From: Paraplanobispora siamensis | GTDB lineage: Bacteria > Actinomycetota > Actinomycetes > Streptosporangiales > Streptosporangiaceae | Assembly: GCF_016863175.1 (NCBI RefSeq) | Contig: NZ_BOOJ01000027.1 | Location: 186,001 to 250,000, forward strand | Reading direction: 5' to 3' | DNA length: 64,000 nucleotides | Part shown: positions 1-7,461 of the stretch, piece by piece | Layout: every line of letters starts with the position of its first letter | Numbering within the stretch: the first letter of the stretch is position 1 | Program-made: the position numbers and the translations under genes | Notes under the pieces: generated by a model | Database searches by the model: none | Seen by the model: the letters and a program-made list of their open reading frames with translations, nothing else | What the model was told of the DNA's origin: nothing

Positions 1-984
1 CGCGCGGTCCCAGTCGGCGTCGAGCCAGGGCTCGACCCGCTTGACGAACTCGTCGGGGGACAGCGCCCGGATGTACTCGCCGTTGAAGGCGCGCAGCTTC
101 TTCTCGTCGAAGAAGGCGCTGGCGGAGTTGACGCTCTCCAGCTTGAACAGCGGCATCATCTCCGACCAGGGCATGATCTCCCGGTCCTCGCCGGGGCCCC
201 AGCCGAGCAGCATCAGGTAGTTGACCATCGCCTCGGCCAGGTAGCCCTCCTCGCGGTAGGACTCCAGGGCGACCTTGTCACGGCGCTTGGAGAGCTTCTT
301 GCGCTGCTCGTTGACGATGACCGGCAGGTGCGCCCAGACCGGCGGGTTGGCACCCAGCGCGGGCCACAGCAGCTCCTGGCGCTGGGCGTTGCCCAGGTGC
401 TCCTCGCCGCGGACCACGTGGGTGATGCCCTGGGTGATGTCGTCGACGGCGTTGGCCAGCACATACAGCGGGGAGCCGTCGCTGCGCGCGATGACGAAGT
501 CCTCCTGGGCGTCGTTGGGGAACTCCACCCGGCCGCGGATCAGGTCGTCCACGACGGTGACGCCCTCGTCGGGGGTGCGGAAGCGCACCGCGCCCTCGGT
601 CAGGCCGCGGTCGCGGCAGAAGCCGTCGTAGCCCTTGTGCTCGGAGCCGGTGCGCTCCTGGAGCCGCTCACGGGTGCAGTCGCAGTAGTACGCCTTGCCG
701 TCGGCCAGCAGCTTGGCGACGGCCTCGCGGTGCTGCGGCTCGAAGGCCGACTGGAAGAACGGTCCCTCGAAGACCGGGCTCTCCTCGCTGATCCCGATCC
801 AGGCCAGGGCCGAGAGGATGCCCTCGGTCCACTCCGGGCGGTTGCGGGTGGCGTCGGTGTCCTCGATGCGCAGGACGAACCGGCCGCCCGCCTGCTGGGC
901 CAGCGCCCAGTTGAACAGCGCGGTGCGGGCGCCGCCGACATGGAACATGCCGGTGGGCGAGGGAGCGAAACGAACCCTAATCAC
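1..984 (-). CDS. gltX: Glutamyl-tRNA synthetase (5' part; 3' end outside window)
   Basis: Charges tRNA-Glu (and probably tRNA-Gln, since a gatCAB amidotransferase is encoded in this window) with glutamate in the cytoplasm. The visible 328 codons hold the class I synthetase catalytic core: the HIGH-type motif HVGG at residues 15-18, after the typical opening VRFAPSPTG, and the KMSKR-type motif KLSKR at about residues 230-234. The start is a GTG at 984. It overlaps the end of the upstream fumarylacetoacetate-hydrolase-family gene by 8 bp, so the two are probably transcribed together and translationally coupled. The C-terminal anticodon-binding domain lies beyond the window edge. GltX versus a non-discriminating GluRS cannot be separated from this fragment. 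Confidence 0.95.
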   Translation of the reverse strand, partial: MIRVRFAPSPTGMFHVGGARTALFNWALAQQAGGRFVLRIEDTDATRNRPEWTEGILSALAWIGISEESPVFEGPFFQSAFEPQHREAVAKLLADGKAYYCDCTRERLQERTGSEHKGYDGFCRDRGLTEGAVRFRTPDEGVTVVDDLIRGRVEFPNDAQEDFVIARSDGSPLYVLANAVDDITQGITHVVRGEEHLGNAQRQELLWPALGANPPVWAHLPVIVNEQRKKLSKRRDKVALESYREEGYLAEAMVNYLMLLGWGPGEDREIMPWSEMMPLFKLESVNSASAFFDEKKLRAFNGEYIRALSPDEFVKRVEPWLDADWDRA

Positions 985-1753
985 GGGGAACCACCCGGTT
1001 GGTGAGAGTGCCGATACCTTCGATGGCGACGCTGACCTCGTCCCCGACCTGGAGCGGGCCGACCCCTTCGGGCGTCCCGGTCAGGATGACGTCGCCGGGG
1101 ATGAGGGTCATGACCGCGCTCACGTGGGCGATCAGCGCCGGGATGTCGTACATGAGCTTGGAGGTGCGCGAGCTCTGCCGTACCTCGCCGTTCACCGTCG
1201 TGGTGATGCCCAGGTCGGCCGGGTCGAGCTCGGTCTGGATCCACGGGCCGAGCGGGCAGAAGGTGTCGAAGCCCTTGGCCCGGGTGAACTGAACGTCCTT
1301 CTTCTGCAGGTCCCTGGCCGTGACGTCGTTGGCGCAGGTGTAGCCGAAGATCACCTCGTGGGCCCGCTCGACCGGGACCTCCCGGCAGAGCCGGCCGATC
1401 ACCACGGCCAGCTCGCCCTCGTAGTCGACCCGCTCCGACAGCGCGGTCGGATAGGCGATGGCCTCGGCCGGGCCGATCACCGAGGTGGACGGCTTCAGGA
1501 AGACCAGCGGCTCGTCGGGGACCTCGCCGCCCATCTCACGGGCGTGGTCGGCGTAGTTCTTGCCGATGGCCACGACCTTGCTGGGCAGCATGGGCGCGAG
1601 CAGCCTGACCTGGGAGAGCGAGTGGCGCTCGCCGGTGAACTGGATCGGGCCGAACGGGTGCCCCGAGATCGCGGAGATGAACTCCTCCCCCGGCCCGCCC
1701 TCGACCACGCCGAATCCGACACCTTCACCTGTGGAGAACCTCGCTATACGCAC
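977..1753 (-). CDS. Fumarylacetoacetate hydrolase family protein
   Basis: 258-residue FAH-superfamily enzyme (C-C bond hydrolase, decarboxylase or isomerase of 2-oxo/1,3-diketo acids; the exact substrate is not predictable). The metal site is visible as E112 and E114 in DYEGE plus D143 in ANDVTARD, and the family signature LTGTPEGVG is near the C terminus. The start is GTG at 1753. A TAGCCT -10 hexamer ends exactly 6 nt upstream of that GTG, which fits a leaderless transcript. The gene directly precedes and overlaps gltX, an arrangement common in actinomycetes. Confidence 0.92.
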   Translation of the reverse strand: MRIARFSTGEGVGFGVVEGGPGEEFISAISGHPFGPIQFTGERHSLSQVRLLAPMLPSKVVAIGKNYADHAREMGGEVPDEPLVFLKPSTSVIGPAEAIAYPTALSERVDYEGELAVVIGRLCREVPVERAHEVIFGYTCANDVTARDLQKKDVQFTRAKGFDTFCPLGPWIQTELDPADLGITTTVNGEVRQSSRTSKLMYDIPALIAHVSAVMTLIPGDVILTGTPEGVGPLQVGDEVSVAIEGIGTLTNRVVPRD

Positions 1754-1759
1754 CCCCCA

Positions 1760-1765
1760 AGGCTA
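1760..1765 (-). promoter_or_regulatory. Leaderless-type -10 hexamer (TAGCCT) of the FAH-gltX transcript
   Basis: TAGCCT on the minus strand, 6 nt before the GTG start at 1753; matches the actinobacterial TANNNT -10 at the spacing used by leaderless mRNAs. No -35 was identified. Confidence 0.5.
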
Positions 1766-1776
1766 AGGGGTGTCCT

Positions 1777-2202
1777 GTGAATCTTCGTGCCCGCTGCGCC
1801 CGCCGGGCCGGAGAGCAGGTAAAGACAAGCCAGGGGGCGCGGTTCCGCAGGGAGGTCGCCGCCACCCGGGTCCTCGTCTTCGGATGGGTGGGCGGCGCGG
1901 TCGGCCTCTTCCTGCTCGGCTGGGGTTGTACGGCGCTGGCGGGCGGCTTCGTCAGTCTGCTCCGCCTGCCCGCCCTCTTCATCACCCGGATCACCACATC
2001 GCTGGACATCGCTGGACATCGCTGGACATCGCTGGACTACGAGATCCTGCCGATCGCCTTCCTGGTCGGCGACGGCGTGCTCTTCGGGCTCCTGACCGGA
2101 TGGCTCGTGGGCGCGGTGGTCGTGCTGGCATACCGCAAGGTCAAGCCCGGCCCGCCGAAGACCACCGCGTGGGCATCGCCCGGGCCGGGGCCCGTAGGGT
2201 GA
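1777..2202 (+). CDS. Small two-segment membrane protein, unknown function
   Basis: Not recognised. The 141-residue product has a basic N terminus, a hydrophobic segment at about residues 32-62 and a second at about 91-117, then a short polar tail, so a bitopic or hairpin inner-membrane protein is likely. The hydrophobic pattern stays in one frame on both sides of a 10-bp tandem repeat (1996-2037) that encodes residues about 74-87. Because 10 is not a multiple of 3, gain or loss of one unit would shift the frame. The start codon (GTG 1777) has no good ribosome binding site and is uncertain. It diverges from the FAH-gltX pair. Confidence 0.5.
   Translation: MNLRARCARRAGEQVKTSQGARFRREVAATRVLVFGWVGGAVGLFLLGWGCTALAGGFVSLLRLPALFITRITTSLDIAGHRWTSLDYEILPIAFLVGDGVLFGLLTGWLVGAVVVLAYRKVKPGPPKTTAWASPGPGPVG
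1996..2037 (+). repeat. 10-bp tandem repeat inside a coding region
   Basis: Unit GCTGGACATC, three perfect copies (2001-2030) flanked by partial copies (ACATC before, GCTGGAC after). It lies inside the membrane-protein gene at 1777-2202. Confidence 0.9.
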
Positions 2203-2229
2203 TCGTGGAAGTCACGTGAGGAGGCGACG

Positions 2230-2616
2230 ATGTCGGTTGTGAAGATCAACGTTCTGACCGTGCCCGCGGAGATGCGCGAGGAACTGGAGCGCAGGTTCTC
2301 GAACCGGGCCGGGATGGTGGAGTCGGCCGACGGGTTCGAGTGGTTCGAGCTGCTGCGCCCGATGGAGGGCACCGACCGGTACATGGTCTACACCCGCTGG
2401 CGGTCCGAGGAGGACTTCACCCGCTGGACCGAGAGCCAGGCCTTCCAGCGCGGCCACGCCCAGGCCGCCGCCGAGGCGGGCGCCCAGGGTCACGGACACG
2501 GGCAGGCGCAGGGCCAGGGTCACGGCCACGGACATGGTCACGGCCAGGGCCCGGCCGCCTCGGGGTCCGAGATCTGGTCCTTCGAAGTCGTCCAGAGCAC
2601 CGGCCCCAAGGCCTGA
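2230..2616 (+). CDS. MhuD/IsdG-type heme-degrading monooxygenase with a His-rich insert
   Basis: Antibiotic-biosynthesis-monooxygenase fold protein of 128 residues. It aligns by eye with mycobacterial MhuD: N7 in VVKIN, W66 in FTRW and H76 (equivalent to MhuD H75) are the residues that define this heme-cleaving family. It probably degrades heme oxidatively in the cytoplasm to release iron. Between the heme-ligand helix and the last strand (SEIWSFEVV) is an extra stretch, about residues 88-108, of alternating Gly-His and Gly-Gln carrying six histidines. MhuD lacks this; the stretch could bind heme or metal ions. The start is an ATG with a purine-rich GAGGAGGCGACG upstream. No heme uptake genes are next to it. 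Confidence 0.85.
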   Translation: MSVVKINVLTVPAEMREELERRFSNRAGMVESADGFEWFELLRPMEGTDRYMVYTRWRSEEDFTRWTESQAFQRGHAQAAAEAGAQGHGHGQAQGQGHGHGHGHGQGPAASGSEIWSFEVVQSTGPKA

Positions 2617-2710
2617 CCACTGCCCGCCGTACGGGTGGGTCCTGAGGCTGAGAGCGGGTACGGCGGTGCGTGGTCAGCCGTGTGCCGCCCGCCCGTGGAG
2701 CGGGTCTGCG

Positions 2711-2730
2711 GTGGGCCGGGTGTCGCCCAC
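2711..2730. repeat. Palindromic repeat copy 1 (GTGGGC-N8-GCCCAC)
   Basis: Stem GTGGGC/GCCCAC with loop CGGGTGTC. Its reverse complement differs from the copy at 3063 by only two bases. A shorter degenerate relative (GTGGAC...GCCCAC) is at 2897-2914. Confidence 0.7.
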
Positions 2731-3024
2731 CGACGCCGCGCCGTATCGCAGCCGGGTCCGCCGCGGGCGCCAGGACGCCGGGCGGTTCCGGTAGATCAGC
2801 GCCGAGGACGGCCTCGGCGTCAGCGCTCATCGAATCGTCAGGACCTGTGGCGGTGCCCAGGCCATCGCTCCTGACCTTCAGACTGGTCACCAGGCAGTGG
2901 ACCCCGGTGCCCACCCGGCGCTCCTCGCCCGCCCTTCGTCACGGCTGCTCCGGTGTCCGGCTGCTCGGATGCCGTGAACGCCCCGTGCCGTGGGCCGGCT
3001 CGGCTGTCGTGCGGCGCAGCCCGG

Positions 3025-3044
3025 GTGGGCAGCACCTGGCCCAC
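3025..3044. repeat. Palindromic repeat copy 2
   Basis: GTGGGC-AGCACCTG-GCCCAC; one base different from the copy 38 bp downstream. Confidence 0.75.
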
Positions 3045-3062
3045 CACGGACGCGCCTCACGG

Positions 3063-3082
3063 GTGGGCAGCACCCGGCCCAC
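3063..3082. repeat. Palindromic repeat copy 3
   Basis: GTGGGC-AGCACCCG-GCCCAC. With copy 2 it sits 48-105 bp downstream of the stop of the HD-domain gene (minus strand) and could also act as its terminator, although there is no U tract. Confidence 0.7.
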
Positions 3083-3129
3083 CGTGAACACGCCCCGCAG
3101 ACGGCCCGCCGTACCCGCCCCCTCAGGGC

Positions 3130-3726
3130 TTACCTGTCCAGGGCGTTGGCGGCGATGCGGGCGGCCACGCCGTTGCGGACGAAGCCGCCGGCGAGGCTGT
3201 CGGGCTTGCGGGTGCCCTGGGCGGTGATGCAGGCGGTGAACTCCTCGGCGATTCCGAGGCGGGGGTAGCTCTCCAGGACCTCGGCGCGGAGGTCCTCGGG
3301 CCAGTCCTGGGGGTTGCGGCCGGAGATGTCGAGGCCGGTGGACAGCTCCAGCAGGTGGCCCTCGGGGTCCTGGGCGACGTCGACCTCGTCCCACATGTGG
3401 CGGACGATCACTTCGGAGGCGCGCACGCGGCGCTCGACCGGCCAGCCCGCGCCCGCGCAGAAGATCCACGCCACGTGGCCCCCTGCCTCCTCGAAGGGCA
3501 CCGTGTGGCTGTCGAACTCCGCCACCAGGCCGATGTCGTGGAACATCGAGGAGACGTAGAGCAGCTCGGCGTCGAAGGCGATGCCCCGCCGGTCGGCGTA
3601 GGCCGCGGCCCACAGGTAGGCCCGGATCGAGTGGTTGAGCAGCGCGGGCGGGCAGTAGGCGGTGGCCGCCTCCAGCGCGGCGCGGGCGGCGGGCGTCTCG
3701 GGGATCACGATGTCGGCGAGTCTCAT
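3130..3726 (-). CDS. HD-domain hydrolase, cyanamide-hydratase-like
   Basis: 198-residue metal-dependent HD-superfamily protein. Metal-binding residues are visible as H32 (LLNHSIRAY), H63-D64 (MFHDIGL) and D133 (TGLDISG). The layout, with NHS-R near residue 32 and a late PRLG segment, resembles the cyanamide hydratase-like HD family, but the substrate is unknown. The start is ATG 3726; a weak GATCCT hexamer lies 6 nt upstream. It diverges from the DJ-1/AraC regulator gene across a 126-bp intergenic region, and an isochorismatase-type hydrolase follows that regulator, so the three may form one small catabolic unit. Confidence 0.8.
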   Translation of the reverse strand: MRLADIVIPETPAARAALEAATAYCPPALLNHSIRAYLWAAAYADRRGIAFDAELLYVSSMFHDIGLVAEFDSHTVPFEEAGGHVAWIFCAGAGWPVERRVRASEVIVRHMWDEVDVAQDPEGHLLELSTGLDISGRNPQDWPEDLRAEVLESYPRLGIAEEFTACITAQGTRKPDSLAGGFVRNGVAARIAANALDR

Positions 3727-3756
3727 GGGACCAGGATCACCGGGTACGGTCCGCCG

Positions 3757-3855
3757 GACGAGTGGCCGGGAGGTCATCGACCGATAGGATCCCGCCACGT
3801 ACGGCCTCACGAGACGAGTGGCTGGAATACCGCCGACCGATAGGATCCCGCCATG
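3757..3855. repeat. 56-bp imperfect direct repeat in a divergent promoter region
   Basis: Two copies offset by exactly 56 bp. GACGAGTGG begins at 3757 and 3813, and the 20-bp block starting CGACCGATAGGATC is at 3778-3797 and 3834-3853. Each copy contains TAGGATCCCGCC; in the second it is followed by the ATG of the regulator gene, in the first by ACG. It lies between two divergent genes. Confidence 0.85.
3841..3846 (+). promoter_or_regulatory. Leaderless-type -10 hexamer (TAGGAT)
   Basis: TAGGAT ends 6 nt before the ATG at 3853, the spacing expected for a leaderless transcript. A duplicate TAGGAT is at 3785-3790 within the direct repeat. Confidence 0.6.
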
Positions 3856-4824
3856 GGGTTCTCCACGGTCGCGGTGCTGATGTTCGACCGGATCCCCCTG
3901 TTCGAGGCCTCGGTGCCGATCGCGGTGTTCGGCGAGCGGCGGGAGGACCGGCCGGAGTTCGACGTGCGGGTGATCGCCGCCGAGGGCGGCCCGGTCCGCA
4001 CGGACGCGGGCGTCACCCTCGCCGCGCCGCACGACCTGGACGCCGTGGAGGGCGCCGACCTGGTCATCGTGCCGACCTGGCGGCGGCCGTCGGTCGACGA
4101 CCCGCCCCCGGACGAGGCGCTGGAGGCGCTGCGCCGGGCCCACTCCGCGGGCGCGACGGTGGTCTCGCTGTGCCTGGGCACGTTCGTGCTGGCCGCCACC
4201 GGCCTGCTGGACGGGCGCCCGGCCACCACCCACTGGCGCTACGCCGGGCTGCTGGCCTCGATGCACCCGCGCGTCGAGGTCCGGCCCGACGTGCTCTACG
4301 TGGACGAGGGCGACATCCTCACCTCCGCGGGCAGCACCGGCGGCATCGACCTCTGCCTGCACCTCGTGCGCCGCTCGCACGGCACCCAGGCGGCCAACAG
4401 CATCGCCCGCGGGCTGGTCACGCCGCCCCACCGGTCCGGAGGCCAGGCGCAGTACATCGACCATCCCGTCCCCGCCCCGGCCACCGGCGACCCGTTCGGC
4501 GACACCCTCGACTGGGCCCTGCGGCACCTGGACCGCGAGCTCACCGTGGACGGCCTGGCGGCCCGGGCGCTGATGAGCAGGCGTACCTTCGACCGGCGCT
4601 TCCGCCAGGTCACCGGGACCACTCCCGCGCAGTGGCTGCTGCACCAGCGGGTCCTGCACGCCCAGCGGCTGCTGGAGACGACGGCCGAGCCGGTCGAGCA
4701 GGTGGCCCGCCGGGCGGGCTTCGCCTCGGCGGTGGCGCTGCGCCCGCACTTCCGCCGTCACGTGGGGGTCTCCCCGACGGCCTACCGGGAGACCTTTGGC
4801 GCGAATCTCTCGGTGGGTGGCTGA
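3853..4824 (+). CDS. GATase1/DJ-1-like AraC-family transcriptional regulator (FtrA type)
   Basis: 323-residue regulator. The N-terminal DJ-1/PfpI-like domain (about 1-190) has the nucleophile-elbow cysteine C107 in SLCLGTF. The C-terminal AraC-type DNA-binding domain (about 215-320) has two helix-turn-helix units, ending in the typical RRHVGVSPTAYRETF. It probably senses a small molecule through the N-terminal domain and controls the divergent HD hydrolase and/or the downstream isochorismatase gene. The start ATG has no ribosome binding site, but a TAGGAT -10 lies 6 nt upstream. The duplicated upstream block could be an operator. Confidence 0.9.
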   Translation: MGFSTVAVLMFDRIPLFEASVPIAVFGERREDRPEFDVRVIAAEGGPVRTDAGVTLAAPHDLDAVEGADLVIVPTWRRPSVDDPPPDEALEALRRAHSAGATVVSLCLGTFVLAATGLLDGRPATTHWRYAGLLASMHPRVEVRPDVLYVDEGDILTSAGSTGGIDLCLHLVRRSHGTQAANSIARGLVTPPHRSGGQAQYIDHPVPAPATGDPFGDTLDWALRHLDRELTVDGLAARALMSRRTFDRRFRQVTGTTPAQWLLHQRVLHAQRLLETTAEPVEQVARRAGFASAVALRPHFRRHVGVSPTAYRETFGANLSVGG

Positions 4825-4869
4825 GGCCGCCCTCACGCGGACGCCGCCGGCCGCTCCAGGCTGGGAGGC

Positions 4870-5490
4870 ATGAAGCGAGCCCTCGTCGTCATCGACGTCC
4901 AGAACGAGTACTTCACCGGTGACCTGCCGATCGCCCACCCTCCGCGCGAGGAGAGCCTGGCCAGCGTCCTGTCCGCGATGGACACCGCCCGCGCGCACGG
5001 CGTCCCGGTGGTCGTGGTCCGGCACACGGCCCCGGCCGGATCCCCGATCTTCGCCTCCGGCGGGCACGGGTGGGAGCTGCGCGAGGAGGTGGCGGGCAGG
5101 CCGTACGACCTCCTGGTGGACAAGACGATGGCCTCCGCCTTCGCCCGCACCGGCCTCGGCGCGTGGCTGGAGGCCCGGGAGATCGACACGGTGACCGTCG
5201 CGGGGTACATGACGCAGAACTGCGACGAGTCCACCGCCCGCGACGCCTACCACCGGGGCCTGGCCGTGGAGTTCCTGTCGGACGCGACCGGGACCGTCGC
5301 GCTGTCCACCCCGGCGGGGCGGCTGACCGCCGAGGAGGTGCACCGCCACGTGCTGGTGGTGATGGCCTCCAACTTCGCGGCGGTGGCCACCACCGCCGAG
5401 TGGACGGCCGCGGTCGGAGCCGACCGGCCGCTGCCGCGCCCGGACATCTGGGCGAGCACCCGGCAGGAGCCCGCGGAGGTCGCCGGTTGA
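4870..5490 (+). CDS. Isochorismatase-family cysteine hydrolase
   Basis: 206-residue protein with the complete catalytic triad of the family: D9 (VVIDVQNEYF), K85 (LVDKTMASAF) and C118 (MTQNCDEST). The substrate is unknown; relatives include nicotinamidases, isochorismatases and N-carbamoyl amidohydrolases. Absence of a long C-terminal carrier domain argues against a siderophore isochorismatase. A GGGAGG ribosome binding site precedes the ATG. It lies 45 bp after the DJ-1/AraC gene on the same strand and is probably cotranscribed. Confidence 0.9.
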   Translation: MKRALVVIDVQNEYFTGDLPIAHPPREESLASVLSAMDTARAHGVPVVVVRHTAPAGSPIFASGGHGWELREEVAGRPYDLLVDKTMASAFARTGLGAWLEAREIDTVTVAGYMTQNCDESTARDAYHRGLAVEFLSDATGTVALSTPAGRLTAEEVHRHVLVVMASNFAAVATTAEWTAAVGADRPLPRPDIWASTRQEPAEVAG

Positions 5491-5560
5491 GGACTCCGTC
5501 CGGAGGGCTCCGTCCGGAGGGCTCCGTCGGAAAACGTCGGAAACTCCGTCCGGGGCTCTC
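5491..5560 (+). repeat. Repeated small hairpins downstream of the isochorismatase-type gene
   Basis: Several tandem copies of CTCCGTCCGGAGGG-like units, each able to form CTCCG-TC-CGGAG, directly after the stop codon. It may act as a composite terminator but lacks a U tract. Confidence 0.5.
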
Positions 5561-5711
5561 CGAGACTCATCGAGGCGGCTGACCGCCGCTCAAACCTGTT
5601 CCCCGCATCTAGTTGCTAACGATGTCCGCGAAGGTCATCTCTCGGCTTGACCGGTTTGGTGGGATTCGGACAGCATAATCAGCTCTCCCACCAGTCCCGG
5701 AAGGAACAGGC

Positions 5712-7388
5712 GTGCGCCGCCGCACACAAGCAATCGCACTCTCCATCGCTCTCCTCCTGACCAGCGGCGGGATGACAGGGACATCGGAGGCGACGGACAA
5801 GGTCAAACGCACGGCCGAGTGCCAGGGCGACTGGTTGCCGGCGACTCCGACCTCGCCGGACATCATGGACGGGCGGCTGAGCTTCCTCGACCTGCCCGCG
5901 GTCGAGGTCGGCAAGAACGTCAACTGGCGGACCGACCCCTACCGCAACCGCTCCTGGAGCATGGTCTTCCACTCGTTGCGCTGGATGGGCCGGCTGGTCG
6001 CCGACTACGAGAACACCGGGGAACGTTCCTACCTGGCGCGCGCCACCGAGATCGCCCAGGACTGGGTGAAGGACAACCCGCTGCGCGGCGGCGGCAGCCC
6101 GTACGCCTGGCAGGAGCACCCGATCGCGCTGCGCGCCCCCGCCCTCGTCTGCCTGAGCAGGCACGTCGGCGGCTCCTGGTTGACCGGGAGCCTGGCCGAG
6201 CACGCCAAGATGCTCTCCAACCCGGCCCTGTACGAGAAGGGCCACAACCACGGCATCGACCAGGACATCGCGCTGCTGGGCATCGGCTGCCGTTACAACC
6301 GCGACGAGTGGTCCGGGCTGGCGATCCGCCGCCTGACCGAGACGGTCCGGATCGACGTCGACTCCCAGGGCGCGCTGCGCGAGCAGGCCCCCCGCTACGC
6401 CATCTACGTCTACGACCGGCTCAAGGTGGCGATGAGCAACATCGAGGCGTGCGGCAGGAAGGTGCCGGCCTCGATCGAGGAGCGGTGGAAGTCGCTGGAG
6501 GGCTTCATCTCCCACTCCACCCAGCCCAACGGTTTCATGGTGCCCATCGGCGACGGCGGCGCGGACGTGCGCCCGGTCGGGTACGAGCACCCGAAGAAGA
6601 CCGTGAAGGTGTTCGGCAACGGCTACGTCTACGGCCGCACCGCGTGGGACAAGCCGGAGTCGGCGTTCTACTCCATCCGCTTCGGCCCCGGGGCCAAGTA
6701 CCACGGCCACGAGGACCACCTCGGCGTGACCTACTACGCCCAGGGCCGCGACGTCCTGGTCGACGTGGGATTCCACTCCTATGAGAACACCGGCTACCGC
6801 CGCTGGACGATGTCCCCCGAGGCGCACAACGTGCCGATCGTGGCCGGGGCCCGCTTCCGGCCCGGGACCTCCACGGCCCTGACCGGCTCCTCCGTCGGCG
6901 AGGACCGGCAGAGCTTCCGGCTCACCGACAAGGCGTACGGCGTGCCGCGCACCCGCTCGGTCCTGGTCAACCACGGGCGGGACGTGATGGCCGTGCTGGA
7001 CACCGTGCCCAAGGGCTCGAAGGTCCGCACCGTCTGGCACCTGGCGGCGGACCTGTCGAAGGTGTCGAGCGGCGGCGGCCGGGTCGTGGTCAAGGACAAG
7101 TCCGGCTGGAAGGCGGCGCTCGTCCAGGTGGCGATGCCGTCCTGCACGCCGGTCACCTCGAAGGTCGTGCGTGGCGCGTCCGACCCCTACCAGGGCTGGG
7201 TCTCCCCCGCCTACCTGAAGAAGCAGGCCTCCCCCGCGGTCGTCTCCGCCGCCTCGACCGGGTCGCTGCTCACCGTGGTGGTGCCCGGCACCGGCGAGCC
7301 CTCGGTCTCGTGCTCCGGCGGCAAGGTCAGCGTGGAGACCTCCGACGGCGCGGTCAGCCTCCGGGTGAGCGGCTCGAAGCTCTCCTGA
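5712..7388 (+). CDS. Secreted heparinase II/III-like polysaccharide lyase family protein
   Basis: 558-residue protein with an N-terminal signal peptide (basic MRRRTQ, hydrophobic core to about residue 22). An all-alpha toroid-like region at about 80-290 contains NHGIDQD, matching the NHG-Q signature of heparinase II/III-type lyases. A beta-sandwich half follows with YHGHEDHLGVTYY, containing the metal/catalytic His pattern. It is likely exported and acts on an acidic polysaccharide; the exact substrate cannot be read. The start GTG at 5712 has an AAGGAACAG purine stretch upstream. It stands alone between a divergent-free leader region and a strong bidirectional terminator. Confidence 0.8.
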   Translation: MRRRTQAIALSIALLLTSGGMTGTSEATDKVKRTAECQGDWLPATPTSPDIMDGRLSFLDLPAVEVGKNVNWRTDPYRNRSWSMVFHSLRWMGRLVADYENTGERSYLARATEIAQDWVKDNPLRGGGSPYAWQEHPIALRAPALVCLSRHVGGSWLTGSLAEHAKMLSNPALYEKGHNHGIDQDIALLGIGCRYNRDEWSGLAIRRLTETVRIDVDSQGALREQAPRYAIYVYDRLKVAMSNIEACGRKVPASIEERWKSLEGFISHSTQPNGFMVPIGDGGADVRPVGYEHPKKTVKVFGNGYVYGRTAWDKPESAFYSIRFGPGAKYHGHEDHLGVTYYAQGRDVLVDVGFHSYENTGYRRWTMSPEAHNVPIVAGARFRPGTSTALTGSSVGEDRQSFRLTDKAYGVPRTRSVLVNHGRDVMAVLDTVPKGSKVRTVWHLAADLSKVSSGGGRVVVKDKSGWKAALVQVAMPSCTPVTSKVVRGASDPYQGWVSPAYLKKQASPAVVSAASTGSLLTVVVPGTGEPSVSCSGGKVSVETSDGAVSLRVSGSKLS

Positions 7389-7400
7389 CACCGCCCCATT

Positions 7401-7441
7401 GACGGGAGGGGGGTACGGCCGCCGCCGTACCCCCCCTCCCG
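7401..7441. terminator. Bidirectional terminator between the heparinase-like gene and cimA
   Basis: Near-perfect stem of about 18 bp (ACGGGAGGG... paired with ...CCCTCCCGT, one extra C in one arm) in the 73-bp gap between two convergent genes. Confidence 0.85.
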
Positions 7442-7461
7442 TTCGCAGGGAACCCCCTGGG

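Larger units (their letters stand above)
2617..3129. other. Gene-free stretch with palindromic repeats
   Basis: No credible coding sequence on either strand; codon structure is poor in all frames. It contains a family of short palindromes (2711-2730, 2897-2914, 3025-3044, 3063-3082), listed separately. It lies between the convergent 3' ends of the MhuD-like gene and the HD-domain gene. Confidence 0.6.

Noticed and set aside
2617-3129. Several open frames in the gene-free stretch
   Set aside because: No ribosome binding sites, no domain resemblance and codon positions without the GC3 bias of neighbouring genes.
3130-5349. Very long minus-strand open frame running through the AraC and isochorismatase genes
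   Set aside because: Only the 3' part (from ATG 3726) shows HD-family similarity; the rest is a GC-skew shadow of two well-supported plus-strand genes.
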